Below, in pieces: positions 1 through 10,175 of a stretch of 64,000 nt of DNA; positions within the stretch are counted from its first letter, which is position 1, and each line of letters opens with the position of its first letter. A program made the position numbers and the translations under genes. The notes under the pieces were generated by a model that saw only the letters and a list, made by a program, of their open reading frames with translations, made no database searches and was not told the DNA's origin. The DNA lies in NCBI GenBank assembly GCA_946902875.1, contig OX336338.1, positions 13,507,971-13,571,970 on the forward strand, written 5' to 3'. This stretch comes from Nematopogon swammerdamellus (Eukaryota; Arthropoda; Insecta; Lepidoptera; Adelidae).

Positions 1-567
1 AAGTGGCAGAAGCCTTACTCACACATCATGGGATGGTTAAAAACAAAGACGCAGATCTACATCATAAGTAGAAACCTGTATAAAAATAAACAGATGGGTG
101 GGGCTAGAAGACAGCGCTGGCTTATTTTCTACCGAAAAACTATACCTGAAAACTGAAGAAGCGTGCGAGGAAAGGACGTTAGGTGAAGAGTTGGGTGCGT
201 GCAACTTCAGATTATTAGAATACGGGTTCACTGCTGAATGTAGTCTATTCTAATCTACCTTGTGCAGTTTTGTGTCGATTCAGTTTTGAGTTAATTTCTT
301 TCTAGGTATTAATTATATTGAAATATATTTTTATTAAAAATACAATAGAATAAAATAGAAACTCTTTAATGCACACAATTGAAAGAAGAACAGTACACGA
401 CAAGAAACGATAAATACAGGAGGATACAGGAGGAAACACAAAGGTGGATTTATCACTACAAGTGATTACTTCCAGTCAAACTTTAATAATAACCTTTTTA
501 AAAAAAAAAAATTATAGTAGGTAGGTATAACTTTACCACGTGTCCCGAAAAGTGAGTGCCAGCAAGC
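1..567. other. AT-rich non-genic sequence
   Basis: No credible reading frame, RNA gene or structured repeat is seen. The short open frames here have no recognisable domain. It is probably intergenic or decayed repeat sequence. Confidence 0.5.
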
Positions 568-893
568 GAGTGTGACTACGACAGTACATGCTATGATGGT
601 GTCGAAGCACACATTTTATTTTTTAATTTTTTTTTTATAATTTATTTATTTATTAATTTTACAAAACACAGAGTACATAGCATTGGCATCCTGCACTAGA
701 TAAATCTGTCTTGCAGGATTGCATTCTTTAACTAATTATAATAATATACATTAGATCCAAAAATCACAAACATCATTAAAATTATCATGCAATTAGTTAT
801 GATATTAAAAAATAATGGAACACAAACACTTTATAAAATGAATAGGTAATGATTATGCATCACAGCATATATGTACTGTCGTAGTCACACATC
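568..893. mobile_element. Putative foldback/MITE-like element with about 20-bp inverted ends
   Basis: The core TGTGACTACGACAGTACAT at about 570-588 recurs as its reverse complement at about 871-890, and similarity continues loosely inward (gctatgatg against gctgtgatg). The roughly 280 bp between them is AT-rich and resembles a retroelement 3' tail. No clear target duplication was found, so this could also be an inverted duplication rather than a transposon. Confidence 0.4.
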
Positions 894-1227
894 ACGTCTG
901 CTTATTAGCAACCAACACCAACACTTTATATATTAGTGCTATTTCAGTGAATTTTTCTTTTCCGAATGAGAAAGCTTTAAATAGATGATTAAAAAACCGT
1001 TTAAAAAACATTTCCATTGTCATGAACCACACCTACAAACAATTCCACACTCGCACCAGAAAAAACATTATTTTGGTATCTTGTCATTATTGACTGAAAG
1101 TTTTGTATTTTTCTTTATTTTTTCTTTGTGAATTCGATTCAACTCCCACGTACGTACCTACATTTGCTGACCTTTTAGAGTTAGCGTCCCTCACCTACAC
1201 ATTGATATATCGGAACCGGTTCAATTT

Positions 1228-1303
1228 CATCATCATCATCATCATCATCAGCCTGTATCGGTCCACTGCTGGACATAGGCCTCTCCCATGGCACACCACC
1301 ACA
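1228..1303 (-). mobile_element. RTE-type non-LTR retrotransposon, 3' terminus only
   Basis: On the minus strand the sequence reads the C-terminal residues MGEAYVQQWTDTG followed by TGA, then a run of ATG/CAT trinucleotides. This ending is a very common dispersed 3' end of RTE-class elements in Lepidoptera. Only the last few codons and the microsatellite tail survive, as expected for severe 5' truncation. A second copy with more of the same protein lies at 2100-2210 and a decayed one at 13003-13045. Confidence 0.7.
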
Positions 1304-1585
1304 TACTTACTTTGAATTGCATGTCGATAAATAGCTAACTACCTAATTGCGAAAAAAACAAAGATCGCCCGAACGTTTTGTAGTGTGTGTCACACACACA
1401 GCCATCTAAACAAACTTACAAAATTAAAGAGGTCTCACAGGTGAGGAAAAGAAGACATGTGAATCGAGGCTGTGAGGAGCGAAAGGAGCGTAGTTGAACA
1501 GACATGCCTGCATAAATGATGACTTCAAGATATTATTTGATAGAACATAATACATAAAATTTATTGCTTGGAAATTTTATATTAC

Positions 1586-1650
1586 ACTAGCTGTTGCCCG
1601 CGGCTACGCTCGCGTAAAATTCGTATTTCAAAGTAGAATGTAAGTAACTA
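1586..1650 (-). mobile_element. Helitron-like (LEP1-type) terminus
   Basis: The sequence CTAGCTGTTGCCCGCGGC followed by tacgctcgcg is, on the minus strand, a short GC hairpin ending in CTAG next to T. This is the form of lepidopteran non-autonomous Helitron 3' ends. Similar ends occur near 25080, 50051, 58158, 61650 and 62447. It directly abuts the repeat array at 1651. The Helitron assignment is from memory of the family. Confidence 0.5.
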
Positions 1651-2594
1651 AAGGCGAGGCCGAAGGCCGAGCTGGGTCTAGGTAAACGATAAACCTTCTT
1701 AAAGAAAGTAGCTAACTAAGGGCGAGGCCGAAGGCCGAGCTGCGTTCAGGTAAACGATAAACCTTCTCAAATAAAGTAAGCAACTAACGGCGAGGCCGAA
1801 GGCCCAGCTACATCCTGGAAGACAATAAACCTTCACGAAGAAAGTAAGTAACTAAGGGCGAGGCCGAAGGCCGAGCTGCGTTCAGGAAGATGATAAACCT
1901 TCCCGAAGAAAGTAAGTAATTAAGGTCGAGGTCGAAGGCCGAGCTGCGTTCAGGAAGACGATAAACCTTCTGGAAGAAATGATGTAACTTAAGTGTGAGG
2001 CCGAAGGCCGAGCTGCGTTCAGGTAAACCATAAACCCTCTTCCGTGATCGGGCCTCGCCCTTAATGACTTGCTTTCTTCGATAGAATATAATATTATTTC
2101 ATCATCAGCCTGTATCGGTCCACTGCTGGACATAGGCCTCTCCCAAGGCACGCCACCACACGCGGTCTTCCGCTCTTCTCATCCACACTCCACCCATCCC
2201 GGCTACCTTTAATAATATTGTTTACTCAATCTTAATATCTTAGCTTAGTTACTTACTTTCTTCGAGAAGGGTTATTGTTTACCTGAACGTAGCTCGGCCT
2301 TCGGCCTCGCCTTAGTTACTTACTTCCTTTAAGATGGTTTAGCTTCTTCCTGAACGCAGCTCGGCGTTCGGCCTCGCCCTTAGTTACTTGCTTTCTTCGA
2401 GGTGGTTTATTATTTATCAGAACGTATCTCGGCCTTCGGCCGCGACTTAGTTACTTACTTTCTTCAAAATGATTTAGCCTCTTCCTGAACGCAGCTCGGC
2501 CTTCGGCCTCGCCCTTAGTTACTTGCTTTCTTCGAGATGGTTTATCATTTATCAGAATGTAGCTTGGCCTTCGGCCTCGCCTTAGTTACTTAAG
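1651..2594. repeat. Inverted pair of tandem arrays, 68-bp unit
   Basis: About six direct units of roughly 68 bp (starts near 1651, 1720, 1789, 1857, 1925, 1994) share the core GGCGAGGCCGAAGGCCGAGC and a second core ending gaagaaagtaagtaactaa. From about 2054 the same unit continues in reverse complement for about five more units to 2594, interrupted by an RTE fragment at 2100-2210. The two arms could fold into a long hairpin. Related monomers reappear at 63740-63860, so this is a dispersed minisatellite, probably carried inside a Helitron-like element. Confidence 0.75.
2100..2210 (-). mobile_element. RTE-type non-LTR retrotransposon, 3' terminus
   Basis: Minus-strand translation gives about 34 C-terminal residues, including WMRRAEDRVWWRALGEAYVQ and the terminal QWTDTG with a TGA stop, then the start of an ATG repeat tail. 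It sits in the middle of the inverted array at 1651-2594, close to its axis, so it inserted there after the array formed or marks the join. Confidence 0.75.
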
Positions 2595-2954
2595 GTGGTA
2601 GATGACTATTGTGAATGGACCAAAGGGATGAAGATAAAACCAGCGAAGTGCTACTGTTTGAGCTTAACCAGGAAAGGTTCAAAGTTTACCTCGAGCAACC
2701 CAGGTCTGAAAGTTGCCGGAAAACCAATCACAACCGTGGCTGATAAAGCCCCTTTTAAATTCTTGGGCAAAAGGATCACCAGCAGAGGAAAGGAGCATTC
2801 TACTCATGATATTGTCCAACTTTTCGAAGAGCCTCCGCCAAACTGATAATCTTCCCCTCCTGGGTACACAAAAGGCATGGATATATGATAACTATCTGAC
2901 ATTAAAACTTTCATGGCCATTTCTCGTCTACGACTTCACAAAGCAAAACCTTAC
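2595..2954 (+). pseudogene. Reverse transcriptase fragment of an REL-type non-LTR element (5' part)
   Basis: Open frames at 2595-2846 and 2713-2988 translate to reverse transcriptase thumb-type sequence (CEWTKGMKIKPAKCYCLSL, then KFLGKRI), with a frameshift near 2830. The second frame continues into WPFLVYDFTKQNLT just before a TAA run. The protein resumes after the nested Dong-like element at 5505-6760 with RFLKSWFGLAHPA. The element is therefore split by insertion and disabled by frameshifts. Its class is judged from the restriction-like-endonuclease motif in the downstream half. Confidence 0.6.
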
Positions 2955-2974
2955 TAATAATAATAATAATAATA

Positions 2975-5293
2975 GAACTTCTGGCTGAAATGGTTCAGAA
3001 GCTGCCACTCCCGCTTGGCTGTTCAATTCCAGGATGCCCTCGAACGTCGGGTTCTCCCGGAATTCATGACCACTGGTGTCACCCACCTGCTCCATAAATC
3101 TGGTAGCACTGCGGAACCTAAAAATTACAGACCAATCACTTGCTTGCCTACCATCTACAAGCTCCTGACATCCATTCTGACACACAAAATATCAATTCAC
3201 ATAAAGGACAATAACATCTTGTCCGTTGCTCAGAATGGATGTCGGGCTGGTTCCCGCGGTACTAAGGAGCTGCTCCTCATAGACATGACCGTTTGTCAGC
3301 AGGTCCGACGCAATCGAAAGAACCTGTCTGCTGCCTGGATAGACTACAAGAAGGCTTTTGACTCCGTGCCCCATACGTGGTTGCTAAGGATACTAGAACT
3401 ATACAAAACTGACACGAATATCTGTCAATTCCTTGGCGCATGTATGGGACAATGGAGTACTATCCTTCGTGTGCCAGGTGGCCAACGGACTTCGGTTGCA
3501 GACGACCGGATTCCCATACGGCGGGGGATCTTCCAGGGAGACAGTCTGAGTCCGCTTTGGTTTTGTCTGGCTCTGAACCCTCTTAGCACTCTGCTTGAGG
3601 ACTCAGAGCTGGGCTACTGTCTTCGAAGAGGAGGGTCTCGAATATCGCACTTATTTTATATGGATGACCTCAAACTGTTTGCCAAGTCAGACACCGAACT
3701 AATGTCGATGATGAAGATAACTGAAGGCTTCAGCAACGACATTGGAATGGAGTTCGGCTTGGAAAAATGTGGGACCATCCATGTGGAACGAGGTGTGATC
3801 GTGAACTCCGGTGGCATACAGTTGTCGGAGTCCATGAATGTTCGAGCTCTCTCCGAAGACGAAACCTATAAATATCTGGGAATATCGGAGGCTCTCAACA
3901 TACGGGATACGGACATGAAACAATCAGTTAAGGAAAAGTTTTTTCACCGTCTTACAAAAGTGCTAAATAGCCTTTTGTCAGGCGGCAATAAAATTCGTGC
4001 CTATAACGGTTGGGTCATGCCTGTGCTCGTATATACCTTCGGTATTCTCAGATGGACTCAGACAGAATTGGACTCGCTGGACAGAAAGGTCAGGACGCTG
4101 ATGACGAAATCCCGTATGCACCACCCACGATCATCGGTCATGAGGTTGTATATCCCGCGGAAGTGTGGGGGTCGAGGTATGTTAAATGCCAAGAACCTGC
4201 ACAACCGCGAGGTATGCAATCTCCGTCAGTACTTTTTGGAAAAGACTGATGTTTGTGAGATGCATCGCGATGTCGTCACCAGCGATAAAGGTCTTACCCC
4301 GCTGAGCATGGGAAAAGAGAACTGGCGGAAGCCGGTTGTACTGAGCACTGAGGACCGCATGGAAGTATGGAAAGGCAAGGAGCTGCACGGTAGGTACTTC
4401 CGGTCTCTCACGGGACCGGATGTAGACCAACTTGCTTCCGTGCACTGGCTACGCTTCGGGGACCTCTTCGGGGAAACCGAGGGTTTTGTCTTTGCAATAC
4501 AAGACGAGGTTGTCAAGACGAACAACTATAGGAAACACATAATGAAGGACGGCACCATTGACATCTGCCGCGCCTGCCACCAACCTGGCGAGTCCCTCAG
4601 ACATGTGATTTCCGGTTGTTCGCAGCTTGCCAACACCGAGTATCTGCATAGACACAACCTAGTAGCCAGGATTATCCACCAGCAACTTGCCTTAAAGTTC
4701 AAACTTGTGGGTACCGAGGTGCCTTACTATAAGTACAATCCACCGCCAGTTCTCGAGAACGGTCATGTCACACTCTACTGGGACCGGTCCATTATCACAG
4801 ACAGGACTATTCTCGCGAACAGGCCTGATATTGTGATAGTAGACCGGGAGGCAAGGCGCGCAACGCTCGTCGATATCGCCGTGCCGCACGATGGTAACCT
4901 CGTCAGTAAGGAAGCAGAGAAGATGTTAAAATATCTGGATCTGCAGCATGAGGTTACCAAAATGTGGCCCGTCGACTCGACGATCGTTGTGCCCATAGTC
5001 GTTTCGGCGCATGGGCTGATAGCGAAGAGCCTCGACGACCACCTTGAGAGGCTCTCGCTGAGTGGTTGGGTCAAGGGCCAGATACAGAAGGCAGCCCTGC
5101 TCGACACTGCACACATCGTCCGGAGGTTCCTCTCTTTGGGACCCGACCATCGGTAGCTTGGGCTCGCCCCGCCGCCGGTGGTGGAAACTCCATTTGTTTT
5201 TGTATTAATTTTAGATTTTAAGTTTGTAAATATTATGTAAAATTAATATAAAAAAAAATGTGTAAATAAATGGATGAAATAATAATAATAAAA
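2975..5293 (+). mobile_element. Dong/R4-like non-LTR retrotransposon in a TAA repeat, 5'-truncated
   Basis: The element is bounded on the left by a TAA microsatellite (about 2955-2974) and on the right by (TAA)n at about 5277-5293, after a short 3' UTR. Dong elements of Bombyx are known to target TAA repeats. The coding sequence is already open at the left junction, in the reverse transcriptase N-terminal region (FWLKWFRSCHSRL), so the 5' end is truncated. It sits inside an older REL-type element whose halves lie at 2595-2954 and 5505-6760. Confidence 0.75.
3015..5156 (+). CDS. Dong/R4-like reverse transcriptase-endonuclease polyprotein (partial, open)
   Basis: A 713-residue frame without a stop. 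In order: reverse transcriptase with NYRPITCLPTIYK (about residue 38), AWIDYKKAFDSVPH, GIFQGDSLSPLWF and the catalytic YMDD at about 215-218; a thumb region; a Cys-Cys-His-Cys motif from about residue 518 (CRACHQPGESLRHVISGC); and a restriction-like endonuclease with PD at about 604-605 and LVDIAVP downstream, the PD-(D/E)xK arrangement of R2/R4-type elements. The enzyme would nick target DNA and copy the element RNA by target-primed reverse transcription. The reading frame is open upstream of the first Met, so this Met is not the native start. The lack of stops suggests a fairly recent insertion. Confidence 0.85.
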   Translation: MAVQFQDALERRVLPEFMTTGVTHLLHKSGSTAEPKNYRPITCLPTIYKLLTSILTHKISIHIKDNNILSVAQNGCRAGSRGTKELLLIDMTVCQQVRRNRKNLSAAWIDYKKAFDSVPHTWLLRILELYKTDTNICQFLGACMGQWSTILRVPGGQRTSVADDRIPIRRGIFQGDSLSPLWFCLALNPLSTLLEDSELGYCLRRGGSRISHLFYMDDLKLFAKSDTELMSMMKITEGFSNDIGMEFGLEKCGTIHVERGVIVNSGGIQLSESMNVRALSEDETYKYLGISEALNIRDTDMKQSVKEKFFHRLTKVLNSLLSGGNKIRAYNGWVMPVLVYTFGILRWTQTELDSLDRKVRTLMTKSRMHHPRSSVMRLYIPRKCGGRGMLNAKNLHNREVCNLRQYFLEKTDVCEMHRDVVTSDKGLTPLSMGKENWRKPVVLSTEDRMEVWKGKELHGRYFRSLTGPDVDQLASVHWLRFGDLFGETEGFVFAIQDEVVKTNNYRKHIMKDGTIDICRACHQPGESLRHVISGCSQLANTEYLHRHNLVARIIHQQLALKFKLVGTEVPYYKYNPPPVLENGHVTLYWDRSIITDRTILANRPDIVIVDREARRATLVDIAVPHDGNLVSKEAEKMLKYLDLQHEVTKMWPVDSTIVVPIVVSAHGLIAKSLDDHLERLSLSGWVKGQIQKAALLDTAHIVRRFLSLGPDHR

Positions 5294-5506
5294 TATTTCT
5301 TTATTCAGGTACTCAGTCCTAATTATCCTAATTATACATAATTTCGTCAAATCAATACTTAAATGCTAAAACAGAATAAAATCAATATAAAACATATGAT
5401 CAGCGACACATTTGAGTATTGAGTTATCTGTCCTTGTCAGTCTCTCAAGGAGCGAGGCTTTACTTTTACGTATTATAGCGTAGAAGTCGTCGAGCCTGTT
5501 TTCCAT
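5294..5506 (-). mobile_element. C-terminal tail of another non-LTR element
   Basis: On the minus strand the sequence reads RLDDFYAIIRKSKASLLERL and then TRTDNSILKCVADH, resembling C-termini of lepidopteran endonuclease-reverse transcriptase elements, followed by an AT-rich 3' tail containing AATAAAG near 5300. It lies between the end of the Dong-like element and the resumed host element, making a third layer. The family is not resolved. Confidence 0.45.
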
Positions 5507-6760
5507 GAACATGCCAGACGCGCTACACCGCCACGGCAGACTTAAATTATGTAGACTTAAATTAGACTCTTATGTGACCAGATTCCTGAAGTCATGGTTT
5601 GGACTGGCTCACCCGGCTAACTCGTCAACGCTGTACAGATCTCACAATAACTTTGGACTGAACATTAAGAAACTGTCGATATTTTATCAAACGGCGAGAA
5701 TAGCCAAACGATGTATACTCAAAGACTCCAATGATAGCGCTATTCTAGCCTTACCCAACACATCGCTATCAGATGAACTGGAATCGAGACTCAACTTCTA
5801 CAAATCATTCCAAGTTGGTACACGCACCAATAGATCTGGATACGGCATAGAAACCGCAAAGTCTGATATAGAAATACTGAAAGGTTTTGCTCAGGAGGAC
5901 ATGGAACAAGGTTTCAAACTTCACGCCTTAAACTAGAAATGCAGAATGATTGGCTAACAGTGGGCGACTTCTGCATCCCTCCTGCATTGAAGTGGAAATT
6001 CATAATATACAACTGGTCCCCTGAGCTGCTTAAGCTCTACCTAAATGCATTCCAGCTTACTCTCCCTGACCCGAGTAACCTAGTCAGATGGGGGAAATCT
6101 ACAAATAGACTGCCCGTCATGCAAGGAGTCCATAGGCACGGCCAAACATTTGTTATGCGTATGCAAAATACTACTTGAGCGAGGCCAGTATTTCTACCGT
6201 CATGATAAAGTCCTCCAAATCATCAGAGAGGCCATCCACCTGTCAATTGCACGGACCAGGAAAGGGCAAACCAGTAGCGGCTTCCAGAAGGACCACTTTG
6301 TGAAACCTGGAGCCAAAAAGCTGCCCAAAGATAGGACTAAACCTTCTTCAATTTTGGGAGCAGCAAAACACATGAGAAGCATTACCAGATGCCTTCGGAA
6401 ATCACACAGCATTAAGATATACGGATATACTCATATTCTCAAAAGCGACAAAGCATGTAGTACTTGTTGAACTTACAGTTCCATGGGAAAGCAACATACC
6501 GAAGGACCACAACATCAAACTTAACAAGTACTGCAACTTAGTAGACCAGATTGTGAGAAACGGATTCAACACTGATCTCTTCGCTGTGGAAGTCGGAGCA
6601 AGGAAGCCACGAAGTTGCTCTACAGTCTCTTCAAGAATCTAGGGCTGCCAAGATCGACGCTATGTTCATACATGGAGAGAGCTTCGAAAACGTCACTGGA
6701 AGCTTCATACAGAATATGGATAGGTAGAGAGAGGGAGGTCGAGAGCGGGACTGGTGTTTT
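5505..6760 (+). pseudogene. REL-type non-LTR element, C-terminal half
   Basis: Three overlapping frames (5505-5936, 5939-6178, 6150-6470) plus sequence to about 6720 make one protein broken by frameshifts. Recognisable pieces are RFLKSWFGLAHPA, LKLYLNAFQLTLPDPSNLVR, a Cys/His-rich stretch, then LLERGQYFYRHDKVLQIIRE. Near 6470 it reads VELTVPWESNI and later FAVEVGARK, the restriction-like-endonuclease signature of R2-superclade elements. The 5' continuation is at 2595-2954, displaced by the Dong-like insertion. A related C-terminal fragment lies on the opposite strand at 15610-15815. Confidence 0.65.
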
Positions 6761-8510
6761 CCCCGCATCCTAGTCAACTCAGACTAGCTGACGAGGGCTT
6801 GATGCGAGCCGAAACGTGAAGCATGCACGGGAAATTTTAGAGTGGCCACTCGCTAGTCCCGGCCTCGATTAACACCCTTCTCTACTGCCGATGGGCCCAG
6901 ATATGTTCGGTAAAGCCATCGCAAGCTTAGCTCCACACCTTCCTTCTGTCAAGACATCCCCTTGTCCCTGGGGCTGTAGCTAATGTGGGAGGATGTATTG
7001 AATTAATATCCTGTAGTATTTTTATTTTACTTCGGCCACTAGAAGACAGCTGACTTTTAGAATTCGCAGACACTCTTTGGTAATCACGGCAACATTTTGA
7101 AATTGAGGTGTTCTCCTCTGTCTCACTTGTATTTTGTGCTAAATGCAGCATTCTCCTACATATTTTGCTTCCACGAAATAATTTTCACGCAACCGAACTC
7201 ATCACTTCATTAGACAAACTGCAATTTACGTGCTTTTCTTATATACGTACTTACGCATGCGTTAGTTATCACTGGTTCACAGGTCAAGTATGAAATATAC
7301 TAACAGGTGCGCGAGGGGGCGTATAATCCCACACGCTCTATTTGAGGTGTATAGACCCCGTATCTTCAAGTTGATTGCCCCGATTGATTTACCCCGATTG
7401 CCAAGTCAAGGTGTTTTTTTTATAGAAATGAAGATGTTTAATATAAGAGGAGTAACTAAATATTGATTATTATTAAGTGGAAAATATAATTTATGGCAAC
7501 ATTGTTGAATTCGGGCTTCAATGATATGAAAAGACTTGGCTCTGCATGGGATCTTACAACTTTTTACGGTGGAAAGGTTGCGTGCGAGACTTGGCATCTT
7601 TTTATATTATATGTTTTTGGTGGGATTTTTTTTTCTCTTGCAGTGCCATGAGAGGTCTATAGACCTCTCGCACATTTTTAGGTACCCACTAGTGCTACGT
7701 GAAAACAGAAACACAATCATATATTTATCTCTTTGATACGTGTAAAATCTTGTAGGTACGAGTTCCGCACCAGAGCGGGACGAATGCATTTTCTCCCGCA
7801 CAGCGCGCGAGTACACACAGGTGGTCCTTAGACCTCTTATCGCAGTGAGCGTGTTAAGTCGCCCTGGGTGGTTTTTTTCCGAATATATTCAATGTACAGA
7901 CTCTTACGATTTTATTATTATTATATGTATAAATGTATAAATTAACCCACTTTTTTCCAGCCCTACACAAACTCAACCAAACAATCCACGAAACACATCC
8001 CTCTTGACGGTAGTGTGACAGGTGACAACTGAGTTCTGGTGCATTTGACCTCGTCACGTTATACCTAGATAGGGAGGAGGCATCATCAGTACCTCGTTGA
8101 AGTTGTTCGTTATGTATTCAAATGTGCAATCATGTACAACATAAAGAGCGAAAATAGCACCAACCGCAATCTCTGCCTTTCGCTTGACGAGCTCTGCAAG
8201 CTCAGCGCGCGTGTCCGCTACGCTCGAGCTAGGTTTGTTCGCCGCCATCTTGGTCTTGGCGACTTTTGCACTTTTTCCTTCTCCGCCGCTGGTCGCATGC
8301 GGAGAATGCACCATACTAGTACCGCGTATGACTCACAACAACGTTACGAGTTCAGACGGAATTTCAAAATAGCCACAACTCAGTAAAAAACTACACCACG
8401 CTATGGCACACCAGTTACCTACCACACGCCACATACAAATAATACACAGACTAAATACTATATATATGGATATTTTTTAATACTCTGTCCGTGGAGAACC
8501 ATGGGTGTCT
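6761..8510. other. Non-genic sequence
   Basis: No supportable gene. The stretch to about 6900 is probably the 3' tail of the preceding element. The remainder is mixed repeat-like sequence with one perfect palindrome at 7650-7669. Open frames near 8130-8390 on both strands have no recognisable domain. Confidence 0.45.
7650..7669. repeat. Perfect 20-bp palindrome
   Basis: GAGAGGTCTATAGACCTCTC equals its own reverse complement. A related string (GGTCCTTAGACCTCT) lies near 7823-7840, so this may belong to a DNA transposon end. Function unknown. Confidence 0.7.
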
Positions 8511-8732
8511 GGCACATGAGAGAACAAAATTGACTCTTGCGCTATAGATCAGCTGTGATGTTTTGGAGGTTAAACAAAATAATCAGGGTTAAGGGCGACG
8601 CATCTTCTATACATTAACCCTAACGTAATGTTGAGGCGGTGCATGTCGTTTTGGTTACGTTTCGTTTCTGCCAATTCGCGTTTACAATCAGGTGATTATA
8701 GAGCAAGAGTCAATTTTGTTCTTTCATGTGCC
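8511..8732. mobile_element. Foldback MITE-like element
   Basis: Inverted ends of about 40 bp: GGCACATGAGAGAACAAAAT at 8511 matches, with few differences, the reverse complement of the sequence ending at 8732, including TTGACTCTTGC. The total is 222 bp. No target duplication is visible beside these ends, so the true boundary may be slightly inside. Confidence 0.55.
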
Positions 8733-8794
8733 GCTTCGATACCGACTGACATACTGACTTTTTTTGTAGAGAGCGTTTCAAGTTTCAACTAAAA

Positions 8795-9235
8795 GTCGGG
8801 TTTGACACCTGACAGCTCTAGTGGCTCCTGCGCCTCCTAGATCCTACGGCTCGGGTTGACTCGGCTCGAAAGCGAACCAACTATTCGTTTGGTCGTTTAT
8901 GTAATCTGGTGGCTCAGTGGTAAGAGTGTAGGGTCTTTATTTTTTCGATCTCGACCATGGGTTCGTGCCCCTTTTTTCAAAATTTGTTTTGTTTTTTTTG
9001 CAATGTTAGGGTGATGGTTTTTTTTTATAACCACCTAAGAAAGCTTTATTTTCGGAAATACAAACGTAACAAAAACGACATGCGCCGCCTCAACATTAGG
9101 TTCTGGTTATTTTTTTTTAAACCACCAAAACATCACTCATACGGATACCACACTCCTTCGAGCCGAGTGTTTCCGAAAGGAGTTTCCGCAGGATCCGCAG
9201 GAGCCGCCTGAGCTGTCAGGTGGCGGACCGGATTG
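8795..9235. repeat. Inverted repeat region with a tRNA-like SINE head
   Basis: About 75 bp at 8795-8870 (containing the reverse complement of CAGGAGCC...GAGCTGTCAGGTG) pairs imperfectly with 9138-9235. Sequence at 8627-8672 separately pairs with 9060-9108 (ACGACATGCGCCGCCTCAAC). At 8910-8921 TGGCTCAGTGGT resembles a tRNA A box, and at 8960-8970 GGTTCGTGCCC resembles a B box, suggesting a tRNA-derived SINE head. It does not fold into a tRNA acceptor stem. Confidence 0.45.
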
Positions 9236-9271
9236 AATTTTGCTTCTGATAAAAACGGGTTTGGCGGCGAC

Positions 9272-10026
9272 CAGTGTTGCCGTTTTAGTGACTTTGTCAC
9301 TAGATCTAGTGAGTTTTTGACGTCTTTGGTGACATTTTTTAAAAACCTAGTCACTAGAAAAAATCTAGTGGCTTTTAGTGACTTTTAATAGTGATAAAAT
9401 TTGAAGCACGGAGATTGACTTGGCTGTATACCCTCATAGATTTTACCTGTTCTTCATCACATCATCACATCATAGATCATCGACGATCTATGAACTTGAA
9501 CGAATTAATCAAAATAGTCGCTTTGGCTGTATATACCTTTGCCTTTTCAAGCAAATTTTCAGTACAATGAACATTGTAAAAACTAAACAACGAAATAGAC
9601 GAGCCACCAAAACTCTATTCAATACTTTTGATAAGGAACGAACTAAAAATTTTGAAAGAAAGCGGCCACACTTACATTATACCTCCAGAAGTCCTGTCAA
9701 AAATTACGAAAACTACGAGAACCGTAAATAGAGAAACAGAATCAACAGCTACAACTTCTACAGAACCATCCACCTTCCCTGTGTCGGAAGAAGATGATGA
9801 GGAAATAATTCAATTAATTGAATTTTAAATTACGCAAGTGTAAACATTGAATGAATAAATCATTGATTATTTCAAATTTTATTTTATTATATCTTATTTT
9901 AAAAATGACGCTCTGAAAAAAATATTTAGTGACTTCTAGTGACTCTTTGAAGTAATTTTTTCCCCAATTCTAGTGACTTTATGGCAATAGTTTGGTGACT
10001 TTCTTTTTTCCTAAGCGGCAACACTG
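9272..10026 (+). mobile_element. hAT DNA transposon, internally deleted, with 8-bp target duplication
   Basis: The element is flanked by a perfect 8-bp direct repeat GCGGCGAC (9264-9271 and 10027-10034), the hAT hallmark. Its ends are inverted: CAGTGTTGCCGTTTTA at the left and the reverse complement of CAGTGTTGCCGCTTA at the right, beginning with CAG as hAT ends do. Subterminal TAGTGACTTT/TCTAGTGAC motifs recur many times near both ends, as expected for transposase binding sites. It carries only the C-terminal end of a transposase. Confidence 0.85.
9567..9828 (+). pseudogene. hAT transposase C-terminal dimerisation region, frameshifted
   Basis: From 9567 the frame reads MNIVKTKQRNRRATKTLFNT, the start of the conserved hAT C-terminal dimerisation domain as I remember it. 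A frameshift near 9630 moves the protein to the frame of 9628-9828, which continues NELKILKESGHTYIIPPEVL and ends in an acidic tail EEDDEEIIQLIEF. The N-terminal BED finger and the catalytic DDE parts are absent. The element would depend on a transposase made elsewhere. Confidence 0.7.
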
Positions 10027-10134
10027 GCGGCGACACTAGTGGTTCTCTTTGGTTAGTGTTAGTGGTTATTCTTGAGCTGCAGTCTGTAATAAATCAAAGA
10101 GAATATAGCCACTGCGTTACTAAATTAGATTAGA

Positions 10135-10175
10135 GCGGCCCATTAAAATGTTTTAAATGTATGCCAAACAAACTT
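10135..10175 (+). repeat. 41-bp direct repeat, upstream copy
   Basis: The 41 bases beginning GCGGCCCATTAAAATG are identical to 11744-11784. The two copies bracket the G-beta gene, 1609 bp apart start to start. Confidence 0.9.
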
